Positions 8,729 through 16,829 of a stretch of DNA of 64,000 nucleotides are shown here, piece after piece. Source of the stretch: Chloroflexota bacterium (lineage in GTDB: Bacteria > Chloroflexota > Dehalococcoidia > Lucifugimonadales > Lucifugimonadaceae); NCBI GenBank assembly GCA_018650845.1, contig JABIFF010000011.1, positions 43,262 to 107,261 of the forward strand. The letters are read 5' to 3'. The first letter of the stretch is position 1, and each line of letters opens with the position of its first letter. The notes below the pieces were generated by a model, which was given only the letters and a program-made list of their open reading frames with translations, did not search any database and was not told the DNA's origin. The position numbers and the translations under genes were made by a program.

Positions 8729-9889
8729 CTAGGCGGTCACAACTCGAACGCTCAAACCATCGGCAGTCAGCGCAATCTCGCCTCGCTTGAGAGCGATTGC
8801 GTCATTGCCGTAGATTTCGCGTCGCCAGCCAGCCAACGTTCGTACGTCAGGCTCTTCCTCAGTTGCGATTCGGTCGAGCTCTTTCCGGTTCGCAATCAAC
8901 TGCGCAGCGACACCATTCTCGTCACTCCTGAGTTTGAGAAGAGCCTGAAGCAGTGCCACCAAGGTCTCGTGACCTCGAAGTGGCGGACGTCCCTTTTCAG
9001 GATCTGGACATTCGTCATCTGGTACGTCCAGACCTACCTGAACAGCTTCCAACAATGCTTTGCCGTCGCGACCGTGTGCGAATCGTTCGTTTACGCCTCG
9101 TACACGTTCAAGGGCTGCAGGAGTTTCTGGCGTATTGAGTGCGATCTCGGCGAGTGCTTCATCGCGGCACACCCAGCCTTTTGGAATATTTCGTCGCTGA
9201 GCGCTTTCTTCGCGCCAAGCAGTAATTTCTCGCAAAACTGCAAGAGCACGACGAGTTGGTCGACGGAGTCGAACTTTTCGCCACAGATCACGCGGGTCAG
9301 ACTCATAAAGGTCTTGATCGCGTAGGTGTCTCATTTCTTCGTGAGCCCAACTGGCGCGGTCGGCTTCATCAAGCTCTTCGCTCAACTTGTCATAGACGTC
9401 GATCAGATACGTCACGTCACCGATAGCGTACTCGACCTGACGATCAGTAAGCGGACGGCGAGCCCAGTCGGTCATTTGTGAGCGCTTATCGATCGTTTCG
9501 CCAACAATCCGCTGCACGAGAGTTGCATATGCGGGTTGGTCGCCGTAACCGCTAACCATTGCTGCGATTTGGGTGTCGAATACTGGTTCGACCATTCCCC
9601 CGCTGGCGTTGAACATGATCTGCATGTCTTGGCTGGCAGAGTGGAACACCTTCAAAATATCGGTGTTCCTCATCAGGTCGTAAACGGGGTCGAGATTGAT
9701 TCCGTCGGCAAGCGGATCAATAGCTACTGCTTCATCGCGTGTAGCAATCTGAATCAGGCAGAGAATAGGCCAATAGGTCTTCTCGCGTACGAATTCAGTA
9801 TCGACAGTTACAAAGTTGGATTGGGCGGCACGTGCGCAGAAATCGGCGACATCGGCGGAGTTTGTTATAAGCACCCAAAGGGTATACAC
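8729..9889 (-). CDS. rnd: Ribonuclease D
   Basis: A 3'-5' exoribonuclease that trims tRNA precursors and other structured RNAs. The DEDDy exonuclease domain is complete: VDTEF (Exo I, Asp and Glu near residues 29-31), HSASQDMQIM (Exo II Asp near 88) and YAIGDVTYL (Exo III Tyr and Asp near 155). HRDC-type helical domains follow (about 210-370). The length of 386 is normal. The start is uncertain: a GTG at 9889 gives this frame, while a second GTG at 9874 directly precedes the conserved region (VLITNSADVADF). It is downstream of comM on the same strand, with a 34-bp gap from the comM stop. Confidence 0.93.
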   Translation of the reverse strand: MYTLWVLITNSADVADFCARAAQSNFVTVDTEFVREKTYWPILCLIQIATRDEAVAIDPLADGINLDPVYDLMRNTDILKVFHSASQDMQIMFNASGGMVEPVFDTQIAAMVSGYGDQPAYATLVQRIVGETIDKRSQMTDWARRPLTDRQVEYAIGDVTYLIDVYDKLSEELDEADRASWAHEEMRHLRDQDLYESDPRDLWRKVRLRRPTRRALAVLREITAWREESAQRRNIPKGWVCRDEALAEIALNTPETPAALERVRGVNERFAHGRDGKALLEAVQVGLDVPDDECPDPEKGRPPLRGHETLVALLQALLKLRSDENGVAAQLIANRKELDRIATEEEPDVRTLAGWRREIYGNDAIALKRGEIALTADGLSVRVVTA

Positions 9890-9923
9890 CCCTCAGGGTT
9901 ATCCCGCCATGCAAATCAACGCA

Positions 9924-11447
9924 TCAAGCAGTCAGTCTCGGCCTGTACTGAAGAGCTTCAGCAACGTGTGGGGTAAGAATGTCGGGTGAGTCTGCAAGAT
10001 CGGCAATCGTCCTAGCGACCTTCGAAACTCTGTGAAGACCGCGAGCTGAAAGACTCAGCTGCTTCATCGCCATCTGCATGAGCGACCGTGCTGAATCCTC
10101 AACTTTGCAGTGATCCCATACTTCAACCGGCCCCATATCGGAATTCGACGACAGCGCAGAATCACTAAAACGTCTTCGCTGAATTGCAATTGCTCTCGAT
10201 ATTCGCTCTCTAACCACGTCGGAATTCTCAGACGAAGGTGGAGTGATTAGCTTCTCGTATTCAACACGAGGCACATCGACAAAAATATCGAATCGATCGA
10301 GCAACGGTCCGGAAATCCGCCGTTGATACCTACTCACCGAACTCGGGGAACACGTGCACTGCTGTTCAGTATCCCCGCTGTACCCACATGGGCACGGATT
10401 CATCGCACCGACCAGCATGAAATTCGCAGGATATGTCGTTGTTCCCTGCGCCCTACTAATCGTCACAACTTTGTCTTCTATTGGCTGTCGCAACACCTCA
10501 AGTGACGCGTGGCCAAATTCAGGAAGCTCATCGAGAAATAACACTCCACGATGACTCAGCGTGATCTCTCCAGGACGAGGATTCGCCCCACCGCCAACTA
10601 AACCGGCGTTGGAAATTGTGTAGTGAGGTGCCCTGAACGGACGTTCGCTAACCATCGGCTTATCTGAAGGCAAGTGACCAGCAACCGAATAAATCGTCGT
10701 AACGTCCAACGCTTCATCTGAGGTCATCGAAGGGAGAATCGACGGCAGACTACGCGCCAGTAATGTCTTCCCTGAACCAGGAGGTCCAGCCATCAACAGA
10801 TTGTGACCGCCTGCCGCCGCTACTTCGACTGCGCGTTTTGCATGCTCCTGACCACGAACATCTGAAATGTCAGGACCTTCTCTACGGCTCATACGGTATT
10901 CGTTCAAATCGACAGGTTCATCGACAGGTGCAATCTTTATTTCTGACCGCAAGAACGCGATCATCTCAGCAAGATTCTCAATTGGGATGATGTCGATGCC
11001 ACTCACAAGAGCCGCTTCAGCAGCGTTAACGGTCGGCACAAAAGCTCGAGTAAATCCCTGCTGCATACCAACAGCAACCATCGGAAGAATCCCTTGCGTC
11101 GTACGAAGAGAACCATCGAGGGAAAGTTCGCCCAGCATCAATGAACCAGAATCGATCTCAGGAACCTGCCCAGTGCTCGTCAATATCCCTACAGCTATCG
11201 GCAGATCATACGCAGGTCCCGATTTACGAACATCTGCAGGAGCGAGGCTCACTGCAATCCTGCGCATTGGAAATTCAACACCAGAATTTCTGATGGCGGC
11301 GCGAACTCGTTCTTTTGATTCTTGAACGGCGGTATCGGCAAGTCCCACGATGTGGAATGCGGGGAGTCCGGGAGCGATATCCACTTCTGATTCGACTACA
11401 ACGCCATCGAGCCCAACTAGCGCACAAGTACGAGTTTTAGCAAGCAT
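9924..11447 (-). CDS. comM: YifB/ComM family Mg-chelatase-like AAA+ ATPase
   Basis: A hexameric AAA+ helicase; in naturally competent bacteria ComM promotes branch migration of incoming DNA, while in others the role is unclear. 507 residues. The N-terminal domain (1-170) has the ChlI fold opening LAKTRTCALVGLDGVVVESE. The Walker A is GPPGSGKTLLARS near residue 220, the Walker B VLFLDELPEF near 300, and MNPCPCGYSGD with a following Cys pair is the typical zinc-like insert. The C-terminal Mg_chelatase_C helices end at YRPR. GAGGA about ten bases before the ATG supports the start. A 252-bp gap separates it from the divergent response regulator. Confidence 0.95.
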   Translation of the reverse strand: MLAKTRTCALVGLDGVVVESEVDIAPGLPAFHIVGLADTAVQESKERVRAAIRNSGVEFPMRRIAVSLAPADVRKSGPAYDLPIAVGILTSTGQVPEIDSGSLMLGELSLDGSLRTTQGILPMVAVGMQQGFTRAFVPTVNAAEAALVSGIDIIPIENLAEMIAFLRSEIKIAPVDEPVDLNEYRMSRREGPDISDVRGQEHAKRAVEVAAAGGHNLLMAGPPGSGKTLLARSLPSILPSMTSDEALDVTTIYSVAGHLPSDKPMVSERPFRAPHYTISNAGLVGGGANPRPGEITLSHRGVLFLDELPEFGHASLEVLRQPIEDKVVTISRAQGTTTYPANFMLVGAMNPCPCGYSGDTEQQCTCSPSSVSRYQRRISGPLLDRFDIFVDVPRVEYEKLITPPSSENSDVVRERISRAIAIQRRRFSDSALSSNSDMGPVEVWDHCKVEDSARSLMQMAMKQLSLSARGLHRVSKVARTIADLADSPDILTPHVAEALQYRPRLTA

Positions 11448-11608
11448 CGTAAGAGTTCCTCAAACATTCTCATGGCCATAAGCGAGTTCTTATGTCCAAC
11501 GAGCATGTTATGAGGGTTGGTCGCCACTACGAAATCGAAATGTCACTGTTCTGCGCAAACCATATTCACACCTCGGCTAAACCAGATCTCGCGCCTATTC
11601 CAGCCATA

Positions 11609-11637
11609 TTGTCTGAGTATTAGTTGGAAGATATGTC
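11609..11637 (+). promoter_or_regulatory. Possible sigma70-type promoter for the response regulator
   Basis: TTGTCT at 11609-11614 and TATGTC at 11632-11637 with a 17-bp spacer, about 60 bp before the ATG at 11700. The -35 is reasonable but the -10 matches only the first three consensus positions. This is a weak call made on spacing and location. Confidence 0.3.
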
Positions 11638-11699
11638 TGTGAGAACGCTCTTGTCCCGCCACAAGTGAGTTACAGGCTACGAAAGTACAGGAATAAACC

Positions 11700-12113
11700 A
11701 TGCCGACAATTCTTGTCGTTGATGATCACGAAGAAATCAGAGAAGCACTCGCTGAGATTCTCGAAGAAGAAGGACACAATATTCTTCAGGCTGCAGATGG
11801 TTTGCAGGCTTTAGAAATCGTTTCCCATTCTCGACCTGATGTCATCCTGCTCGACATTGCCATGCCCGGAATGGATGGACTCGAGACATTGCGACGTCTG
11901 AAGGATCAGCCAGAGAGCTCGAATCTCCCAGTGATCATGGTTACAGCTCAGGGCGACCGCCAGAACATGGTCAAAGCCGTTCAGCTCGGTGTTCGTGATT
12001 ACGTCACCAAGCCGTGGGAACCCGGTGAAGTCGAGATGTGTGTCAATTGGGCGCTAAAAGCGGCCAGTGTGGTTCCGAACCAAGACCCACCACTCCTCGC
12101 TCAGTCAGCCTAA
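11700..12113 (+). CDS. Single-domain response regulator (CheY-like receiver)
   Basis: A phosphoacceptor receiver domain with almost no output region (137 residues). Seen: the acidic pair VVDDHEE at residues 6-12, the phosphorylated Asp in VILLDIAMPGMDG near residue 52, the conserved VTAQGD Thr/Ser near 80 and the KPWE Lys near 105. The 15 residues after the domain are too short to bind DNA, so it must act through protein contact. No histidine kinase is adjacent; the only one in the window is 46 kb away at 58507. AGGAATAAACC precedes the ATG, a good ribosome binding site. A strong hairpin terminator follows at 12136. Confidence 0.95.
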   Translation: MPTILVVDDHEEIREALAEILEEEGHNILQAADGLQALEIVSHSRPDVILLDIAMPGMDGLETLRRLKDQPESSNLPVIMVTAQGDRQNMVKAVQLGVRDYVTKPWEPGEVEMCVNWALKAASVVPNQDPPLLAQSA

Positions 12114-12135
12114 TTATTTCAGGTTGACCTATTTC

Positions 12136-12173
12136 AATCCCCCGCGATCAATTGATCAGTAGCGGGGGATTTT
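12136..12173 (+). terminator. Intrinsic terminator after the response regulator gene
   Basis: AATCCCCCGC at 12136-12145 pairs perfectly with GCGGGGGATT at 12162-12171, and a short T run follows. The loop contains the self-complementary GATCAATTGATC. It lies 22 bp after the stop codon at 12113. Confidence 0.85.
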
Positions 12174-12270
12174 GCGCGTTCAGATCAAACCTGTATCGCA
12201 CTATCTAAGATTGCATTTAAACTAGTGCTAGCCAGAATGCTGCAACAACGGTCAAAGAAAGCGATCAGCT

Positions 12271-12417
12271 GTGGACGAACAAGCTTACCGAGGCAAGAAA
12301 CATCCGCCGTACTGCACGTGCGCATCTTGCACAGCTGGTCGTCTTAAGCGGAACTCCGAAGCGGGACCAAAAGGTTTATTCGCACGAATTCTAAGAGCTC
12401 TCCGCCTAAAACGCTGA
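12271..12417 (+). CDS. Small basic protein with a CxCxxC motif (48 aa)
   Basis: A short frame starting with GTG at 12271 and ending with TGA at 12417. The N-terminal half holds HPPYCTCASCTAGRL, where one His and three Cys in a CxCxxC pattern look like a metal-binding knuckle. The C-terminal half is strongly basic (RILRALRLKR). An in-frame stop lies at 12229, so the start cannot move far upstream. The purine-rich AAAGAAAG before the GTG could serve as ribosome binding site. I cannot name the family; the composition fits a small RNA- or protein-binding factor. Confidence rests on the motif rather than on length. Confidence 0.5.
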   Translation: MDEQAYRGKKHPPYCTCASCTAGRLKRNSEAGPKGLFARILRALRLKR

Positions 12418-12433
12418 ATGCTAAGAACAAACG

Positions 12434-12649
12434 TTAGAGGCTGTCGGTTCCAAAGAATTTGCCCCACGCCCAACCAATGCCCAGCCCTATCAGTACCGAA
12501 AATGGTATTCCGAATAACAGGCTGACTAAAGCAACATCCTTGGCGTTAGTAACTTCATCGTCGAACTGCAGTAGGGATATGACGAGGAATGCGATTCCCA
12601 TCACGAATCCAAGACCAGCGCCCATTAATGCCGGTTTGCTAAATCTCAA
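12434..12649 (-). CDS. Small membrane protein with two transmembrane segments (71 aa)
   Basis: Two hydrophobic stretches (about residues 7-28 and 40-64) rich in Gly, Leu and Ile are separated by an acidic loop FDDEVTNAKD, giving a hairpin in the membrane with a charged loop. The second helix ends in GWAWGKFFG. No family recognised. It lies just downstream of the C45 acylase gene on the same strand (42-bp gap), so it may be cotranscribed. Confidence 0.65.
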   Translation of the reverse strand: MRFSKPALMGAGLGFVMGIAFLVISLLQFDDEVTNAKDVALVSLLFGIPFSVLIGLGIGWAWGKFFGTDSL

Positions 12650-12691
12650 CTGAGTCGATCTCCTGAAAAGTGTTCATTGTTCTGGATTGCG

Positions 12692-13777
12692 TTAGCCAGC
12701 GTTGTAGGTCTCATAGGCGTTCTCGCACGGATTACCGTTCGATACATGCATTCGATTTTCGCCCGGTTCAAGGATGATCGAAATAACACTGCGTTGCCAA
12801 CCCGTATTTGGGTCATCATTGGGGTGTCTGCAAATCGATGTCGGGAATCCGTCGTGATCAGAAAGCAGCGCCTTGGCATGATCGATCGAAACTTTTCCGT
12901 CATTTAGATTCGTAGACAATATTTCCTGCCCGCGATCCAGGCGTGCGAACGACTGCCCATAGATACGATCAGGGAATTGCTCATTGTTCTCGGTCATGCT
13001 TGGATGTACACAATGGTTGGTGTGAACCAGAACTCCAGATGAATCAGCTTCAATCGATTCGACTGATCCTGGCGATATTTCCAGGTTCAATGGTCCTGCA
13101 TTCGTAATCATCGCGGCGTTCGCTGTAAGAGCTCTCGGTGCCGAATTCACAGAAGCTATCGCCAACGCAGTTGATTCCGCCTCAAGAATCGCCCTCACAA
13201 AGAAATACCACGGCAGCCCTGACGATTCAGAAGGGCCGTTCAACGCGTTCATGCAAATGCCAATTCCTGCCGAACTGAATCCCATATAAGCGACAATTCC
13301 AGGCTGCAGCCACGATGTGAATGACGCTTTTCCAATGCCCTTTCTAGTTATCACGGCAGATAACGGTGCCATTGCAGGGTCGTTGTCCCAGTTCTGCCCG
13401 GCGAAGCCTTTGCCCGAATCCGATGATTCAGCTGCGACCATGATCGACGTACAGCCCTCCGACGTGTCAGCAAGCATATTCCTTGCGTTGAGCACCATAA
13501 GCCGCTCCACAGGCACGCCTGAAGCATCTGCAGTGCCACGCAATTCATCGAGGGGGTCAGGAAAGAACTCTCCCACTCGATCAAAGCTTCGTTTTGCCAC
13601 TTGTTCCGCTTGGTTCCACGATATTTTCGCTTGTGAACCTTTGTTGAACCTTTCCAGCACCAGTTCAGATAAATCGACTATCTTGCTGCGAAAGTGTTCG
13701 CCGATCTGACGTCCCATTTCTGCGGGCGATCCTGCCACTGTAAGTTCAGGGAATCGAGTGTTGCTTTCTGAAGTCAT
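12692..13777 (-). CDS. C45 family peptidase / acyl-CoA:6-aminopenicillanate acyltransferase-like hydrolase
   Basis: An N-terminal-nucleophile (Ntn) fold protein of the C45 (AAT) family, which self-cleaves before a Cys and hydrolyses or transfers acyl groups on small amides. 361 residues. The N-terminal part has the family-typical GRQIGEHFRSKI. The predicted nucleophile is Cys109 in EGCTSIMV, followed by GQNWDND, which carries the conserved Asn/Asp of the family. The C-terminal third holds HTNHCVHPSM and ICRHPND as in other members. It is divergent from the IlvD/Edd dehydratase with 132 bp between. The natural substrate is unknown, and antibiotic synthesis is not implied. Confidence 0.88.
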   Translation of the reverse strand: MTSESNTRFPELTVAGSPAEMGRQIGEHFRSKIVDLSELVLERFNKGSQAKISWNQAEQVAKRSFDRVGEFFPDPLDELRGTADASGVPVERLMVLNARNMLADTSEGCTSIMVAAESSDSGKGFAGQNWDNDPAMAPLSAVITRKGIGKASFTSWLQPGIVAYMGFSSAGIGICMNALNGPSESSGLPWYFFVRAILEAESTALAIASVNSAPRALTANAAMITNAGPLNLEISPGSVESIEADSSGVLVHTNHCVHPSMTENNEQFPDRIYGQSFARLDRGQEILSTNLNDGKVSIDHAKALLSDHDGFPTSICRHPNDDPNTGWQRSVISIILEPGENRMHVSNGNPCENAYETYNAG

Positions 13778-13909
13778 GCCGTCTGCTTTGTCTTACTTGG
13801 AGTCGAAATATCTGGTGACAATGTTGAATGACAACAAAATATCACTTGGTTGTTTGCTAGACTCGCCGCCTCTTGAGAATTCTTTAGCAAATTGTGAGGG
13901 TACGTAACG

Positions 13910-15676
13910 ATGGGAACAGACCAGACCAACGGCAAAATACTTAGGTCGGCGGAGTGGTTTGGAGGGAGAGACCTTGAAGGGTTTCTGCATCGTGCCGGGC
14001 TGAAGAACCAGGGCTGGTCGGAAGAATCGTTTGCTGGTCGACCAGTTATCGGAATCGCCAACTCATGGTCGGAAGCTACACACTGCAACGCTCATCTTCG
14101 AGGACTCGCTGAGCACGTAAAGCGTGGCATCTTGGCAGCAGGCGGATTTCCAATCGAATTCCCAACGATTTCACTCGGTGAATTCTTCCTTTCACCAACT
14201 TCGATGTTCTGTCGGAACTTGATGTCGATGGACACTGAAGAAATGATCCGCGGGCTTCCTATCGACGGTGTCGTTCTTCTCTCAGGCTGTGACAAAACAA
14301 CGCCTGCAATGCTTATGGGAGCCGCTTCGGCCGATCTACCTGCCATTGTTCTTACTGGTGGCCCACAGTTGAAGGGCAACTGGAAAGGCGAGGAACTCGG
14401 TTCCTGCACCGACTGCCGACGATACTGGTCGGAACTACGGGCTGGAACGATCACTCAGGCCGATTACGATTCGATGGAAGCCGCTATTTATCGATCCCCC
14501 GGCCACTGCATGGTCATGGGAACAGCTTCGACCATGGGCGCCATTGTCGAAACTCTCGGAATGTCGCTTCCGGGTGGCGCCGCAATTCCCGGAGCTGACT
14601 CACGTCGAAAAGTTCTCGCTGAGAATTCAGGGCGAGCCGCGGTAGATCTTGTTCGAAAGGGCATCCGCCCCTCAGACATCCTGACCCAAGACGCTTTCGA
14701 TAACGCCATTCGCATGCTTCTCGCTGCAGGTGGCTCAACGAACGCAATCATCCACCTCACAGCAATTGCTGGTCGAGCCGGAATCAAACTACCGCTCGAA
14801 CGATTTAACGAACTTTCAGAATCCACGCCTGTAATCGTCAACTTGAAACCCGGTGGAAAATATCTGATGGAAGACCTCTTCTACGCAGGTGGTGTTGAGG
14901 CCGTTCTGAAGAAAATGTCGAGTCTACTGAAGCTCGACTGTTTAACGGTCACCGGCGATTCACTGGGCGAAAACATTGCTGACGCTGAGTGCCACAATGA
15001 TGATGTGGTGCTCTCTCCAGAGGCTCCTCTTGCCAAAGAAGGCGGGCTAACCGTACTCAAGGGCTCGCTTGCTCCCGATGGCGCAGTAATAAAGCACATT
15101 GCAGCATCGCCTGAATTGTTGAAGCACACTGGGCGAGCCATTGTGTTCGAAAACCCACTTGATTTGAAGAATCGTATCGACGATCCCGATCTAGACGTTA
15201 CGAAAGACGACATTCTCGTCATGAAAGGCGCCGGCCCTGTCGGTGGTCCTGGAATGCCAGAAGCTGGATTCCTTCCATTACCGAAGAAATTGCTAGCCGA
15301 GGGAGTACGCGACATGGTTCGCATCTCCGACGCCCGCATGAGCGGTACGGCGTTCGGGACTATCGTTCTTCACGTATCGCCTGAATCGCACGTTGGTGGA
15401 CCGCTAGCCCTAGTTCAGTCTGGCGACATGATCACGCTAGATGTTGAAGCCAAAGTACTCGATCTCAACGTTGATGCGGCTGAACTAGAACGTCGCCGTG
15501 CAGCGCTTCCTGAGCCAGTTGCAGACGGTGGATTCACCCGTGGCTACGGCAAGATGTACGCACAGCACATCACTCAAGCTCAAGACGGGTGTGACTTCGA
15601 TTTCCTGATTGGAAAGACGCCTGTAGAAACCCACGTTGAAGTCGCTGGACACAACGTAGGATTCCACACGGGTTGA
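13910..15676 (+). CDS. IlvD/Edd family dehydratase, sugar-acid (L-arabinonate-like) type
   Basis: Fe-S dependent dehydratases of this family remove water from dihydroxy acids (IlvD) or from sugar acids such as arabinonate, xylonate and gluconate. At 588 residues, and with the opening LRSAEWFGGRD, it matches the sugar-acid branch better than IlvD. Cluster-ligand cysteines are seen in ATHCNAHL (near 60), SGCDKTTPAM (near 126) and the SPGHCMVMGTASTM segment (near 200). The catalytic Ser region at the C-terminus reads RISDARMSGTAFG. GAGGG precedes the ATG by ten bases. The next three genes on the opposite strand encode sugar/hydroxyacid dehydrogenases, which supports a sugar-acid pathway over valine/isoleucine synthesis. 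Confidence 0.88.
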   Translation: MGTDQTNGKILRSAEWFGGRDLEGFLHRAGLKNQGWSEESFAGRPVIGIANSWSEATHCNAHLRGLAEHVKRGILAAGGFPIEFPTISLGEFFLSPTSMFCRNLMSMDTEEMIRGLPIDGVVLLSGCDKTTPAMLMGAASADLPAIVLTGGPQLKGNWKGEELGSCTDCRRYWSELRAGTITQADYDSMEAAIYRSPGHCMVMGTASTMGAIVETLGMSLPGGAAIPGADSRRKVLAENSGRAAVDLVRKGIRPSDILTQDAFDNAIRMLLAAGGSTNAIIHLTAIAGRAGIKLPLERFNELSESTPVIVNLKPGGKYLMEDLFYAGGVEAVLKKMSSLLKLDCLTVTGDSLGENIADAECHNDDVVLSPEAPLAKEGGLTVLKGSLAPDGAVIKHIAASPELLKHTGRAIVFENPLDLKNRIDDPDLDVTKDDILVMKGAGPVGGPGMPEAGFLPLPKKLLAEGVRDMVRISDARMSGTAFGTIVLHVSPESHVGGPLALVQSGDMITLDVEAKVLDLNVDAAELERRRAALPEPVADGGFTRGYGKMYAQHITQAQDGCDFDFLIGKTPVETHVEVAGHNVGFHTG

Positions 15677-15694
15677 TTCTCAGACTGGCCTATC

Positions 15695-15715
15695 CCTTCT
15701 CCCAGCGGGAGAAGG
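15695..15715. repeat. Perfect 9-bp hairpin between convergent genes, repeat-like
   Basis: CCTTCTCCC at 15695-15703, loop AGC, GGGAGAAGG at 15707-15715. Outer bases (CCTA on the left, TAGG on the right at 15717-15720) add imperfect pairing. It is symmetric, so it could end transcription from both converging genes. It also looks like an intergenic palindromic repeat unit. Only one copy is seen in this window. Confidence 0.6.
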
Positions 15716-15766
15716 CTAGGTTGAGGGAGATATCGCCAACAGGATCATTCTGTCTTGATGTGAACC

Positions 15767-16786
15767 CTACTCAGGCGTAGGTGCGTTGTCGGGAATAAGC
15801 CCAGCTGAACGCATGTCGCTCCATACCGCGGCTGGAATCTCCTGCTGAACCATTGCGATGTTTTGTTCCAATTCAGAAATCGATTGCGCACCCGGTACAG
15901 CAGTCGCAACGGCTGGATGAGCCAACACGAACTGCAACGCTGCAGCCTTTAGGTCAACGCCGTGAGCTACACAAATCTCAGTTAATTTCTTTGCTGTAGA
16001 AACGAGATCCTCAGAAGCCTTTTCGTAATTGAACGTCACCGGCTTAGAAAGATCACGAGCCAAGATACCCGAGTTGTAAGGACCACCAACGGTAATCTTC
16101 ACATCGCGTTCAACACAGGCCGGTAAGAACTCAGCGAGTCCTGAGTGATCGAGCAAGGTGTAACGACCTGCAAGCAGGATGAGATCTAGATCAAACCGCT
16201 GGATAAACTTGAGTGGCATCTGCCATTCGTTCATTCCACAGCCGATAGCTTTGATGGTCCCCTGTTCACGCAGTTCGATCAAAGCTGGAAACGCCTCGTT
16301 CAAAGCCTGATCCTCACCATATGTTTCAACATCAGGATCGTGAACGTAAATAATCTCGACACTGTCGAGATTTAGCCTTTTCAGGCTTTCTTCGATAGAT
16401 CGGTGAACGTCATCGCGGGTCCATGAGTTCACAGACGTAAGCTGACCAATGCCGTCTGGATCATCGGCTGCCGACATTCCGCCCGGCACAGGATTCAACA
16501 CTCGACCAATTTTTGTCGAGATCACGAAAGAATCTCGGTCGGCAGTCGCATATGACGACTGACCAACCCGAGCCTCAGCGCGACCTTCGCCATAGAGCGG
16601 CGCAGTGTCGACGTAGGAGATGCCAAGCTCTTGAGCCCGGTTGATCACTCCTACAGCGACATCATTGGCTGTTCCGCCATACAGGCCGTCACCCATAACA
16701 GTTCCACTCAATGGCGCAGTACCAAGACCAAGTCGCGGTACTGAAATGCCAGTGTTACCTAGTTGAACTCTCTCAAATGGATCCAT
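15767..16786 (-). CDS. Aldo/keto reductase, aldose 1-dehydrogenase-like
   Basis: An NAD(P)-dependent (beta/alpha)8-barrel enzyme. The subgroup resembles D-threo-aldose 1-dehydrogenase / L-fucose dehydrogenase, which oxidise an aldose to its lactone. 339 residues. The catalytic tetrad is visible: Asp and Tyr in SYVDTAPLYGEG (near 55-62), Lys in ISTKIGR (near 88) and His in IYVHDPD (near 150). The N-terminus VQLGNTGISVPRLGLGTAPLSG is typical. If the assignment holds, its lactone product leads to the aldonate that the IlvD/Edd enzyme at 13910 would dehydrate. It follows the dehydrogenase gene at 16830 with a 43-bp gap and is likely cotranscribed. Confidence 0.9.
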   Translation of the reverse strand: MDPFERVQLGNTGISVPRLGLGTAPLSGTVMGDGLYGGTANDVAVGVINRAQELGISYVDTAPLYGEGRAEARVGQSSYATADRDSFVISTKIGRVLNPVPGGMSAADDPDGIGQLTSVNSWTRDDVHRSIEESLKRLNLDSVEIIYVHDPDVETYGEDQALNEAFPALIELREQGTIKAIGCGMNEWQMPLKFIQRFDLDLILLAGRYTLLDHSGLAEFLPACVERDVKITVGGPYNSGILARDLSKPVTFNYEKASEDLVSTAKKLTEICVAHGVDLKAAALQFVLAHPAVATAVPGAQSISELEQNIAMVQQEIPAAVWSDMRSAGLIPDNAPTPE

Positions 16787-16829
16787 ATCGATGACCTGCC
16801 CTATTGGCTGTTACTTGCTTATCTAGAAG

